From the IMG/VR virus record IMGVR_UViG_3300039018_000081, positions 1 to 23,513 of that record: a DNA stretch of 23,513 nt; one strand, written 5' to 3'. Position 1 is the stretch's first letter; the number at the start of each line of letters is the position of its first letter. This document shows, piece by piece, positions 1 to 6,417 of this stretch. The translations under genes and the position numbers were made by a program. The DNA is from a virus. The notes under the pieces are model-generated. The model was not told the DNA's origin. It made no database searches and saw only the letters and a list, made by a program, of their open reading frames with translations.

Positions 1-23
1 GCCTGCGAAAAGAGCCAGCTCAT
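1..23 (-). CDS. Start of a minus-strand gene running off the left edge
   Basis: Only seven codons are inside the window (MSWLFSQ). The ATG shares an ATGA overlap with the TGA stop of the upstream minus-strand gene, the same coupling seen between the next two genes of this leftward group. That spacing is the only support; no function can be read from so few residues. Confidence 0.35.
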
Positions 24-304
24 TCATCACCATCCTTAAACTTCTCCAGCGCAGTCACTTCAATGTGGTCCACCATGGACTGCAAGATCATGTGGGCAAT
101 GTCCACATCAGTGCCAGCGATGTATGCGTTATTAAGGGTCATGGATTCATCAAGGTCTGGCTCATAAGGTGATCCATAGGAGTCTGTCGAGCCTTTCTCT
201 TCTGGGCTGTATTCCAGAAAGCATATAAGGTCAACACCCTCAACGTCACATTGAAACTGGTAAAGGCCGACAGGGCAATGGGGGGTTGGAGGGTAATCTC
301 TCAT
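20..304 (-). CDS. Hypothetical phage protein, 94 aa, leftward early operon
   Basis: Unrecognised small acidic soluble protein. I start it at the ATG giving MRDYPPTPHCPVG because that ATG overlaps the TGA of the upstream 32-aa gene (ATGA). An in-frame ATG further upstream (367) would bury that gene. Visible features: three Cys near the N-terminus (residues 10, 19 and 28), a central Asp/Glu/Ser-rich linker with a YEPDLDES stretch (residues 48-55), and a C-terminal amphipathic helix ending KFKDGDE. No membrane segment or catalytic motif is apparent. It sits in a leftward group of three coupled small genes divergent from the Cro-like gene, a usual place for phage accessory or host-takeover proteins. 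That role is inferred from position only. Confidence 0.7.
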   Translation of the reverse strand: MRDYPPTPHCPVGLYQFQCDVEGVDLICFLEYSPEEKGSTDSYGSPYEPDLDESMTLNNAYIAGTDVDIAHMILQSMVDHIEVTALEKFKDGDE

Positions 305-399
305 GACGACCACCATGCCACCAAGAGTGCAGCCAAGCCAACGCCAATGACAGCAGCTGTCACACAATCCATAATAAAGTTTTCGGTTTCTGTTTTCAT
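301..399 (-). CDS. Tiny single-span membrane protein, 32 aa
   Basis: The reading frame MKTETENFIMDCVTAAVIGV continues into GLAALLVAWWSS and stop. Residues 11-29 form one hydrophobic segment ending in two tryptophans, a typical interfacial anchor. The first nine residues are polar and charged. A purine-rich stretch (ACGAAAGAAACCG) lies directly before the ATG and can act as a ribosome binding site. The TGA overlaps the ATG of the next leftward gene (ATGA), supporting translational coupling. It is the first gene after the divergent promoter region. Function unknown; a small phage inner-membrane protein is the most that can be said. Confidence 0.62.
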   Translation of the reverse strand: MKTETENFIMDCVTAAVIGVGLAALLVAWWSS

Positions 400-420
400 C
401 GGTTTCTTTCGTTTAAGTTG

Positions 421-436
421 AACAGTCGTAACAGTC
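421..436. repeat. Direct repeat AACAGTC x2, possible operator
   Basis: AACAGTC occurs at 421-427 and 430-436, 9 bp apart, so the copies are offset by slightly less than one helical turn. The second copy overlaps the proposed -10 of the leftward promoter. Related words lie nearby: GACAGAAAT at 440-448 and TTTAACTGTTG at 471-481, whose complement carries AACAGTTAA. The HTH protein encoded immediately to the right is the obvious candidate binder, but this is inference. Confidence 0.3.
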
Positions 437-462
437 TAAGACAGAAATGAATTATCTGTAAA
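433..462 (-). promoter_or_regulatory. Candidate sigma70-like leftward promoter
   Basis: On the minus strand TTTACA (complement of 457-462) is followed after 18 nt by TAGACT (complement of 433-438). This gives matches of 5/6 and 4/6 to the consensus boxes. It would start transcription about 30 nt before the 32-aa membrane protein gene and drive the leftward group. Matches are partial and AT-rich DNA produces such hits by chance. Confidence 0.32.
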
Positions 463-478
463 GAATTATTTTTAACTG

Positions 479-508
479 TTGTTTTTATACATAAAGCGCA
501 ATTAGAAT
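479..508 (+). promoter_or_regulatory. Candidate promoter giving a leaderless HTH mRNA
   Basis: TTGTTT at 479-484, an 18-nt spacer and TAGAAT at 503-508 (5/6 to TATAAT) precede the HTH gene. The expected transcription start, about 7 nt after the -10, falls on or beside the ATG at 515. There is no Shine-Dalgarno-like purine run between the -10 and the ATG, so a leaderless transcript is plausible. Phage lambda cI from PRM is the known precedent. Confidence 0.38.
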
Positions 509-514
509 GCGCCT

Positions 515-715
515 ATGCAATCAATTCACGACATCAAGGCAAAGGCCAAGGCCAACAAGATCACCATGGCTGCCGTGTGCAATGAGGCTGGCATCCAGCA
601 GTCCCAAGTGAGCCGGTGGCTGTCTGGGACTGTGGAGCCATTGTGGACATCAGTCAATCAATTGCACTTGGCCCTTGAGAAACTGATCGACAGATCACCA
701 GTCGCTGTCGATTGA
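515..715 (+). CDS. Cro/CI-like HTH DNA-binding regulator
   Basis: 66-residue protein, the usual size of a minimal Cro/C1-type HTH repressor. The helix-turn-helix lies around residues 17-38: TMAAVCNEAGI is the first helix and turn, and QQSQVSRWLSG the recognition helix followed by the WLSG motif typical of XRE-family proteins. The C-terminal half is helical (VNQLHLALEKLIDR) and may dimerise. It is transcribed divergently from the small leftward genes, with a 115-bp intergenic region that carries candidate promoters and short repeats. This suggests it controls both directions, by analogy with lambdoid Cro. Its last 21 bp overlap the 3' end of the convergent ssDNA-binding gene. No Shine-Dalgarno site is evident. 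No partner repressor or integrase is visible, so lysogeny cannot be inferred. Confidence 0.82.
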   Translation: MQSIHDIKAKAKANKITMAAVCNEAGIQQSQVSRWLSGTVEPLWTSVNQLHLALEKLIDRSPVAVD

Positions 716-1264
716 CTCGGCAGCAGCTGGCGCGCTCTTACCGGCCACCACGCCAAAGTCACTGGCCGCTGATGGCTTTGCACCACCCAGCGAGTCTCCT
801 TTGCTTAAAAGCATGATGTTGTTCAGCCCATACGACACGCCTTTATTGCCTGCCTGGTCATAGGCATAGGCATTCAGACTGACTCGGCCAAAGTCGCCAG
901 AGACTATGTCAGCACTGCCAATGATGTCATGGCCATGGGCATCCACTGCACCAGGCTTGGCCGTGGACTTGGTGTTAAAGAAGTAATGGCCAGCGTACTC
1001 TGGACCCAGTGGGCCGCCATCAGATTTCACTTCAGTGTCGCCATCACGCAAGGGGTTGCGAACAGTTTTGGGAATCTTGTCCCCGAACTTGGCGGTCAAT
1101 GCGGCCTTGGCTGCCGCTTTCAATTGGTTCACAGTCTCGGTATCTTGCTTGGGGACCAACACTTGCGTTGAAAACTCTTCTTTGCCGTTCATCTCATTCT
1201 TGCGAGCAGTCAAAGCGCTGAAGTATGAGAAGCGAACTTTACCGGTTACGACTCTAGTAGACAT
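695..1264 (-). CDS. Phage ssDNA-binding protein, DUF2815 family (gp2.5-like)
   Basis: 189-aa protein matching the DUF2815 pattern, a family of phage single-stranded DNA-binding OB-fold proteins. Seen in order: N-terminal strands VVTGKVRFSYFSA, then FSTQVLVPKQD, the charged RDGDTE block, EYAGHYFFNTKS followed by KPG, the GDFGRVSLNAYAYD strands, and the NKGVSYGLNNIMLLSKGDSLGG block. The C-terminus is acidic and ends in an aromatic residue (ESIDSDW), like the tails of SSB and T7 gp2.5 that recruit replication partners. The start is supported by AAAAGGAAAAAACC before the ATG. It is transcribed opposite to the other replication genes, so its expression is probably timed separately. Role inferred: protecting ssDNA during replication and recombination. 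Confidence 0.88.
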   Translation of the reverse strand: MSTRVVTGKVRFSYFSALTARKNEMNGKEEFSTQVLVPKQDTETVNQLKAAAKAALTAKFGDKIPKTVRNPLRDGDTEVKSDGGPLGPEYAGHYFFNTKSTAKPGAVDAHGHDIIGSADIVSGDFGRVSLNAYAYDQAGNKGVSYGLNNIMLLSKGDSLGGAKPSAASDFGVVAGKSAPAAAESIDSDW

Positions 1265-1328
1265 GGTTTTTTCCTTTTAAGGGTTTACAGGGTTAATGGT
1301 TTACTACGTTTCTGTCGTTAAACAGAAA

Positions 1329-1358
1329 TTGCACTTTAGCACAAATGTCAGTTAAGAT
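1329..1358 (+). promoter_or_regulatory. Candidate rightward early promoter
   Basis: TTGCAC at 1329-1334 and TAAGAT at 1353-1358 are separated by 18 nt, about 28 bp before the SNF2 helicase ATG. Just upstream, TTTCTG and CAGAAA form a small inverted repeat around TCGTTAAA (about 1309-1328), a possible operator shared with the divergent ssDNA-binding gene. Box matches are 4/6 each, so this is tentative. Confidence 0.32.
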
Positions 1359-1386
1359 GCCTGCAAGTTAAAACGAGGAAAACGAA

Positions 1387-2613
1387 ATGCAACTATTCCC
1401 CCATCAGCAGGAAGCCAAGCTCTTCTTGCTGTCTAGGCGCAGGGCCATACTGGCCGACCAGCCCCGTGTTGGCAAGACGCTACCCACAGCAGCTGCTGCA
1501 CTTGAAAACCTACCGGCCCTCATCGTCTGCCCAGCCATTGCCAAGACAGTCTGGGAGGCGGCTTTCAGTAAGCTGGCGCCCAAGACTTCAGTCAATGTGG
1601 TCAATGGAAAACGCGAGGCTTCACAGGTAAATTCAGCCGATGTGACCATCATTAACTATGACGTTTTGCAATATGCACAAACGAATGTGGACAGATATAA
1701 CACTCTAGTTTTGGATGAGTGCCACAGAATTAAGAATCCAAAGGCCCAAAGAACCAAGGCTGCCATGCTGGCCATGAAGAAAGTGGACCATGTCTATGCC
1801 CTCAGTGGAACACCAATACCCAATAGGCCCATCGAGCTGTGGCCAATACTGCACGGCCTTGGCATTTACAGAGGCGGCTGGTTTGACTTTGCTGCCCGTT
1901 ACGCAAAGATGTGGTCAGCCCCCTGGGGCTTAGACACATCAGGCGCTAGTAATCTGCCAGAACTCAAAGACATGATGAAACCTTATGTCATGCGTAGAAA
2001 AAAAGAAGACATCTTCAAAGACTATCGTGATCCACAAGTCAGCCTGATCACCTTTGATCTGGCCAACGACAAACGCGAGCAAAGTTTTGATGCCGATGCC
2101 TTGATGGCAAACCCCAATGCCTTGCTGGCCTTTGAGGGTCTGGCCGAGATCATGCGCGAGGCCGGAATGCGCAAAGTCAAGGCCGCTAGTGAATTTATTG
2201 ATGACTTGCTCCAGGCTAACGAGCCAGTGGTGGTCTTTGCGCACCACAAGGATGTGGTCCAAGCCTTACAAGATGAACTCAAAGACCACAAGCCAGTGAT
2301 CGTGGTGGGTGATACCGCACGGGCCAAGCGCGACAAAGCCATTGCAGACTTCCAGTCTGGCCAGACCAAGCTCATCATTGGCAACATTGCCGCCATGTCT
2401 GAAGGCGTGGACCTGAGTGCTGCCGACACGATTGTCTTTGTCGAATGCACTTGGTCTACCTCGGCACTGGAGCAAGCCTCAAGCCGTGTTGAAAATATCA
2501 ACAAATCAGGCATTCCACCCGTCATCTACATTCTGACCATCAAGGCCAGCTTGGACCATACAGTCTTGGCCAAGTGCTTAAAGAAACTGAATATCGTCAA
2601 CCAAATCATTTAA
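1387..2613 (+). CDS. SNF2-type superfamily 2 DNA helicase/ATPase
   Basis: 408-aa phage-sized SNF2-like ATPase. Motif Q/I region: LFPHQQEA (residues 3-10), then DQPRVGKT (24-31), where the usual D-E-x-G-x-G-K-T has become D-Q-P-R-V-G-K-T. Motif Ia is ALIVCPA (44-50), motif II DECH (110-113), motif III SGTP (140-143). The second RecA lobe has VVVFAHHKD, motif V MSEGVDLSAADTIVF and motif VI EQASSRVEN, with the canonical arginine retained. A GAGGAAAAC Shine-Dalgarno sits 5-8 nt before the ATG. It opens the rightward replication cluster and is followed after 12 nt by the DUF2800 nuclease; SNF2, DUF2800, DUF2815 and VRR-NUC genes recur together in phages. Probable role: dsDNA translocase in replication or recombination; strand separation is not demonstrated for this family. 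Confidence 0.88.
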   Translation: MQLFPHQQEAKLFLLSRRRAILADQPRVGKTLPTAAAALENLPALIVCPAIAKTVWEAAFSKLAPKTSVNVVNGKREASQVNSADVTIINYDVLQYAQTNVDRYNTLVLDECHRIKNPKAQRTKAAMLAMKKVDHVYALSGTPIPNRPIELWPILHGLGIYRGGWFDFAARYAKMWSAPWGLDTSGASNLPELKDMMKPYVMRRKKEDIFKDYRDPQVSLITFDLANDKREQSFDADALMANPNALLAFEGLAEIMREAGMRKVKAASEFIDDLLQANEPVVVFAHHKDVVQALQDELKDHKPVIVVGDTARAKRDKAIADFQSGQTKLIIGNIAAMSEGVDLSAADTIVFVECTWSTSALEQASSRVENINKSGIPPVIYILTIKASLDHTVLAKCLKKLNIVNQII

Positions 2614-2625
2614 CCAGGAGAAACC

Positions 2626-3633
2626 ATGCAACATGAAACCCGAAAACACGCCCGACTCTCAGCATCACGCACAGACCGCTTCATGTCTTGCCCTGGCTCA
2701 TACAGGCTTGAATCCCTCATGCCTTACGAGCCAGCAGGCGAGGCGGCTGCCATTGGCACAGCGATCCATGAACTGTCTGAGATCATTCTGCGCGGTGGTG
2801 AAATACCAACCGGAACTGATCCTGACCATTTATCTATGGCCCAAGGGTATGCCAACTTTGTCAATACTCTGGTCGAGAATCCGCGCAAAAAAATGATTGA
2901 GGTCAACTTGGATGAAGGTCTCAAGTCCCTGCACCCAGCACTTGGTGGCACTGCCGATGCAGTCTTGGTCGATGGCAACCATCTCCATGTCATTGATCTG
3001 AAGACCGGCAGGGTGGCCGTGGATGCCCAAGACAACAAGCAGCTCTTAACCTATGCCCTTGGTGCAATGCGCCAGCTCAAAGCGCCAAGCACCATCGAAT
3101 GCACCATGCACATATTCCAGCCGCGGGTTGGTCACAGCAAGTGGACAGTGTCGGGCAACCGCCTGAACTTGCATGGTGAGCGCTTGAAGTCGGCAGCCGA
3201 GCTGGCCCTGACTGATGACGCACCAACAAGCCCCAGTGTGGATGCCTGCCGGTACTGCAAGGCCAAGACCATTTGCCCATCTATGCGTGAGAAGGTCCAA
3301 GAGACCGCTAGGAGCGATTTCAAGCCAGACATGACTGTCACCCCTGAGATGCTGGACAACGCGGCTCTGGTGGCCGCATGGGCCGATGCAGTGCAGTCTG
3401 CTGCAAAGGATCAATTGACCAATGGCCAGACCATCCAAGGCTGGGCCATGCGCGCAGGCCGCAAGACAAAATTCTGGAAGGATGAGGCGCTGGTCATGGA
3501 AGCATTCAAAGACAACATGAGTGCATGGGAACTCAAAAGCCCCAGTGCTGTCTTGAAACTTGGGGTCGAAGTCAGCGAAGACCTAGTCGGTGAGAAGGTG
3601 GCTGCGCCAAGTCTTGTCAAGGCCAAGGAATAG
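2626..3633 (+). CDS. DUF2800 PD-(D/E)XK nuclease with probable Fe-S site
   Basis: 335-aa protein of the DUF2800 family, related to RecB/AddB/Cas4-type nucleases. Seen: LSASRTDRFMSCPGS (C22), GTAIHE (H48, E49), the nuclease core GGTADAVLVDG (D111) and HVIDLKTG (D124, K126), then QLLTYALG (Q139, Y143). A C-terminal cysteine set CRYCKAKTICP (C208, C211, C217) can pair with C22 to bind a 4Fe-4S cluster as in AddB and Cas4. AGGAG lies 7 nt before the ATG. Inferred role: exonuclease acting with the helicase and ssDNA-binding protein in recombination-dependent replication or end processing. Motif spacing is complete, so it looks active. Confidence 0.88.
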   Translation: MQHETRKHARLSASRTDRFMSCPGSYRLESLMPYEPAGEAAAIGTAIHELSEIILRGGEIPTGTDPDHLSMAQGYANFVNTLVENPRKKMIEVNLDEGLKSLHPALGGTADAVLVDGNHLHVIDLKTGRVAVDAQDNKQLLTYALGAMRQLKAPSTIECTMHIFQPRVGHSKWTVSGNRLNLHGERLKSAAELALTDDAPTSPSVDACRYCKAKTICPSMREKVQETARSDFKPDMTVTPEMLDNAALVAAWADAVQSAAKDQLTNGQTIQGWAMRAGRKTKFWKDEALVMEAFKDNMSAWELKSPSAVLKLGVEVSEDLVGEKVAAPSLVKAKE

Positions 3634-3659
3634 AATCCAATCCCCTGCCAAAAGAAAAA

Positions 3660-3689
3660 GACCTGATAGCGCGTAAACGCTACCAGGTC
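3660..3689. other. Stem-loop between nuclease and primase-helicase genes
   Basis: GACCTG (3660-3665) pairs with CAGGTC (3684-3689) and TAGCG (3667-3671) with CGCTA (3678-3682), with one A/C mismatch and a CGTAAA loop. No T-run follows, so it is not a canonical intrinsic terminator. It may shield or process the mRNA between 2626-3633 and the primase-helicase gene. The only other thing in this 111-nt gap is a five-codon ATG frame (MATNK). Confidence 0.4.
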
Positions 3690-3744
3690 AAAGGTCAACT
3701 CTCATGGCAACTAACAAATGAAACCCCTAACTAAAGGAATTTCA

Positions 3745-5874
3745 GTGCCAACTATAACTGAAACACCCCTGCCAGACACATTCAGCCAGTCCCAGTCTGT
3801 CGCCTGCAAGATTGGCGCTGTCGCCCCTGATGCGGTGTTCTGCACCTTTGCCCTACAAGGCAGCAAAAAAATCCCATACAAGCGATCTGGCCAAGGCGTG
3901 GCACGGGATACAGACCCAAGCGATCTCTACAACGCTGAAGACATTTGGGCTATGGACTCATGCCCACATGGCCAGTACCTTGGCCTAGTCCAGCAGCGCC
4001 CTATCATCAGCGCATCAGGCAACTTTCTGGTTTGCCTCGATGTGGACATGAAGCACGCTAGTGGCCCCACCAATGTGGCCATCCAGCGCATGGCCAAGTA
4101 TGTCAAGCAGCACAAGATGCTGACCGAGGTTTCTGTCTCAGGCCGTGGCCGTCATGTCTTCTTATGGGTCTCACCACCCAAAGAAGCTGACCAGGTGCTG
4201 CCCAAATACAAGCTAGGCGGTGGTCAGGAACTCGAAGTATTCGGCCTGCCAAACAGTGCCGGCAAGTCAGTGCTACTCAGTGGCAATGCCGTGGTCGGTG
4301 AATTCCAAGAGGCCGTAGACCTTTATGCTTTATTACAAGACTGGGGGATCATCGAGCAGCACCAGCTCCAAGAGCCAAAGCCTGTCGCCCCATCACAATC
4401 ATTTGACTTCACCCAATTAGGCTCAAGGCTTGAAGACAGCGATCTTGATCGTGCCATCAAGGCTTTGCACCATATTTCCCCAGACTGCGACTATGACCAG
4501 TGGATAGAGCTGGGCCAAGCGCTGCATACAGAATTCGGTGAAAACGGCCTCGGCCCATGGATGACATGGTCCATGGCCGGCAACAAGTTTGCAGGCACTA
4601 AAGACATAGAAGTCCACTGGAAGAGCTTTCACCAGGGCAAAGGTGTCGGGCTTGGCACTCTCTACAAACACGCCAAAGACTGTGGGTGGGAAGCCCCAAC
4701 TAAGCAGACCGAAAGAAAATCAGCCGTGGAAGACTTTGCCGCGGTGATCAATGCACCAGTCACCATAGATGCACCAGACCCGTCATGGCCAGAGCTGGCC
4801 TTAGACCTGACAAAGCTCAATCCCATCGATTACCTGATCGAAGGCTTCATGGCCCATTCTTTCTTTATCTTGGCCGGTCAGCCTGGCGTGGGTAAGACCA
4901 CAGCAGTGATCAGTCTGTGCATGGTCATGGCAGGGTTTAGTGTGGAAGGCTGCGAGATTCATTCAAAGACCAGGCGCAAGTCAATCATCGTGACTGAAGA
5001 CTCGGACCAGATAATCCGAACACTATTTGCATATTCAAAGCATTACAAGATAAATAATCTAAATGATTGGTTTGTGGTTATTGATGCCAGAAGGTCTAAT
5101 GTCAAAGATTTACTCAGGCTTGCACATAATATTGAGCGCCACACAGTTAATGGCATTAAGCCATTATTGGTTCTTGATACGGCCAATGCCACCATGGATA
5201 TTGATAATGAGAATGACAACTCGGAAGTGGGTGCATATATTGCCGCCATCAAGCAGACCATCTTTATCCAACAAAAAGCGCCAGTCTGCATCCTGACCCA
5301 CACAAACAAAACAATCAGCCGCCAAGACTCAGATGCCATGGCCCGTGGAGCTTCTGCCTTTACAGGCGATGCAACCCTCACAGGCGTGCTTTTCATGGAT
5401 GAGGATAACCAGCGGTATCTCAAGCTGACCAAGACCCGCTACGAGCCTCAGTTCAGAGAAATCAAATTCGACTCCATCACATTCCCAGAACTGGTCACTA
5501 CCAGCAATGGTGATCTGCAAGAGATTATTTGCAGGGTGGCTATTCCAGCCATGTCGTCAGAACAAGACCGGATGGCCGCCAAGCAGTCCCAGCAAGACAG
5601 CGCCAAAGAGCAGCGCATCCAAGACAAGTGCGATGAGGTCTGCAACCATGTCCAGTCCATCATCAATGACAAAGGCAGCGTCATTATGCGAAGAGGACCA
5701 GGCAGGCCGGTCGTGCCAAAAGAACTTCAAAGCGCCTACCAACTGGACTGGACTGAAATCTTCTCAACTGTTAAAGGCTCAGATGCAGGCTATATCCGCA
5801 AGCACATTGGCACGGCCATCTTCACCAGATTCGCATCAAACGAGCCATTGTCAGGCTGGGTGAGATTGGCATGA
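3745..5874 (+). CDS. Bifunctional prim-pol primase / RepA-like helicase
   Basis: About 709 aa, three domains. Residues 1-210 resemble archaeo-eukaryotic primase/polymerases (prim-pol): CLDVDMK carries the metal-binding D99/D101, SVSGRGRH carries the nucleotide-binding Ser/His (to H137), and ELEVFG (E162/E164) supplies the third acidic position. Residues 230-320 match PriCT_2 (helical linker with DYDQWIELGQALH, WKSF and GTLYKHAKDCGW). Residues 350-580 form a RecA/RepA-type ATPase with Walker A GQPGVGKTT (378-386) and Walker B PLLVLDTANATMD. I chose the GTG because AAAGGA stands 6 nt before it; the ATG at 3718 (nine codons longer) has no ribosome binding site. Predicted to prime and unwind the phage origin. 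The adjoining repeat array downstream is its likely target. Confidence 0.86.
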   Translation: MPTITETPLPDTFSQSQSVACKIGAVAPDAVFCTFALQGSKKIPYKRSGQGVARDTDPSDLYNAEDIWAMDSCPHGQYLGLVQQRPIISASGNFLVCLDVDMKHASGPTNVAIQRMAKYVKQHKMLTEVSVSGRGRHVFLWVSPPKEADQVLPKYKLGGGQELEVFGLPNSAGKSVLLSGNAVVGEFQEAVDLYALLQDWGIIEQHQLQEPKPVAPSQSFDFTQLGSRLEDSDLDRAIKALHHISPDCDYDQWIELGQALHTEFGENGLGPWMTWSMAGNKFAGTKDIEVHWKSFHQGKGVGLGTLYKHAKDCGWEAPTKQTERKSAVEDFAAVINAPVTIDAPDPSWPELALDLTKLNPIDYLIEGFMAHSFFILAGQPGVGKTTAVISLCMVMAGFSVEGCEIHSKTRRKSIIVTEDSDQIIRTLFAYSKHYKINNLNDWFVVIDARRSNVKDLLRLAHNIERHTVNGIKPLLVLDTANATMDIDNENDNSEVGAYIAAIKQTIFIQQKAPVCILTHTNKTISRQDSDAMARGASAFTGDATLTGVLFMDEDNQRYLKLTKTRYEPQFREIKFDSITFPELVTTSNGDLQEIICRVAIPAMSSEQDRMAAKQSQQDSAKEQRIQDKCDEVCNHVQSIINDKGSVIMRRGPGRPVVPKELQSAYQLDWTEIFSTVKGSDAGYIRKHIGTAIFTRFASNEPLSGWVRLA

Positions 5875-5878
5875 CCAG

Positions 5879-6063
5879 TCTAATGCGGAAAGACGGAACT
5901 AATGCGGATCTAATGCGGAATTCCGTATTAGACAATGGCAGGGATTGTTGGATAAGTGGGGTCTTTAGACCCACTTATCCACAGACCAGTCTCGGCTTGG
6001 AAGGTACTTCAGTTTCTAATGCGGAAAGGCGGAAAATTCCTTAAGGGCTTTCCGCATTAGAAA
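5879..6063. repeat. CTAATGCGGA iteron-like array with inverted repeats
   Basis: The word CTAATGCGGA recurs on both strands. Forward copies are at 5880-5889, 5899-5908, 5910-5919 and 6016-6025. Inverted copies are at 5921-5932 (one mismatch) and 6048-6063. The third and fourth copies abut to make a near-perfect 24-bp palindrome centred on an EcoRI-type GAATTC (5909-5932). The fifth and sixth make a perfect 16-bp inverted repeat (6013-6028 with 6048-6063) around a 19-nt loop. A further forward copy lies at 6161-6170 inside the next gene. Such direct/inverted repeats beside a RepA-like helicase gene are typical of replication-initiator binding sites, but they could also be operators. Confidence 0.75.
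5950..5980. other. Long hairpin whose 3' arm contains a DnaA box
   Basis: GGATAAGTGG-G-GTCT (5950-5964, one bulged G) pairs with AGACCCACTTATCC (5967-5980), 14 bp with a 2-nt loop. The 3' arm plus the following ACA makes TTATCCACA (5975-5983), a consensus DnaA box. No T-tract follows, so a terminator is unlikely; an origin hairpin or mRNA structure at the end of the primase-helicase transcript fits better. Confidence 0.55.
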
Positions 6064-6094
6064 CGAGCATTTGATGGTCCAACACAAAGGGAAG

Positions 6095-6114
6095 TTATGC
6101 ACAGCTTATCCACA
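6095..6114 (+). promoter_or_regulatory. Two DnaA boxes over the start of the next gene
   Basis: TTATGCACA (6095-6103) and TTATCCACA (6106-6114) both fit TTWTNCACA and lie 11 bp apart on the same strand and face of the helix. They cover the start codon (6097) of the 106-aa gene. Host DnaA bound here could take part in origin opening and also block transcription. With the box at 5975-5983 there are three consensus boxes within 140 bp. Confidence 0.65.
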
Positions 6115-6417
6115 AATTTAGATTTCATCGAAGATGAGCGCGTTTTCTGCCATCAATGCGCTAATGCGGAAATGGTCGAGCAGCGCCAGTCGATGCCAGC
6201 AGAGCAAATGGAAAGGCACAGAAAGGTCAACGCCAAACCATTGCAGTGGATGTTCGACCAGGCAAAGATCAAAGGTGGATGGGCAACAGTCACATGGTCC
6301 GAACATCAGTGCAGCCAAACGGGTCTCGCTGCATTCCCAACCGATGTCAAGCACCGATGCCATATGTTTCAGACCAAAGCCTCGGCAGTAGAATCCGAAG
6401 CATGGTGGTTGACTTAA
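6097..6417 (+). CDS. Hypothetical Cys-containing (possible zinc-binding) protein, 106 aa
   Basis: No family recognised. The four cysteines are VFCHQC (C18, C21), HQCSQ (C72) and HRCHMF (C88), an arrangement compatible with a treble-clef or zinc-ribbon site. The middle is charged and helical (residues 25-55). AAAGGGAAG ends 2 nt before the ATG and supports the start, although the spacing is tight. The gene overlaps the 5' end of the VRR-NUC gene by 16 bp, so the two are probably co-translated. Unusually, its first codons carry two DnaA boxes and an iteron copy, so it is embedded in the origin candidate. A short regulatory protein acting at that site is possible but unproven. Confidence 0.6.
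   Translation: MHSLSTNLDFIEDERVFCHQCANAEMVEQRQSMPAEQMERHRKVNAKPLQWMFDQAKIKGGWATVTWSEHQCSQTGLAAFPTDVKHRCHMFQTKASAVESEAWWLT

Noticed and set aside
2022-2525. 167-codon minus-strand frame opposite the SNF2 helicase
   Set aside because: It mirrors conserved helicase codons; no motif, ribosome site or neighbour supports it.
3718-3744. ATG start for the primase-helicase
   Set aside because: No ribosome site in front of it, while AAAGGA lies 6 nt before the GTG at 3745; it remains a possible alternative adding nine residues.
5950-5980. Hairpin after the primase-helicase gene as an intrinsic terminator
   Set aside because: No T-run follows the stem, and its arm is a DnaA box inside an array of origin-like repeats.
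6246-6401. Longer N-terminus for the VRR-NUC nuclease
   Set aside because: The extra 52 residues are read across the preceding gene in another frame, look non-globular and are absent from the family's usual form.
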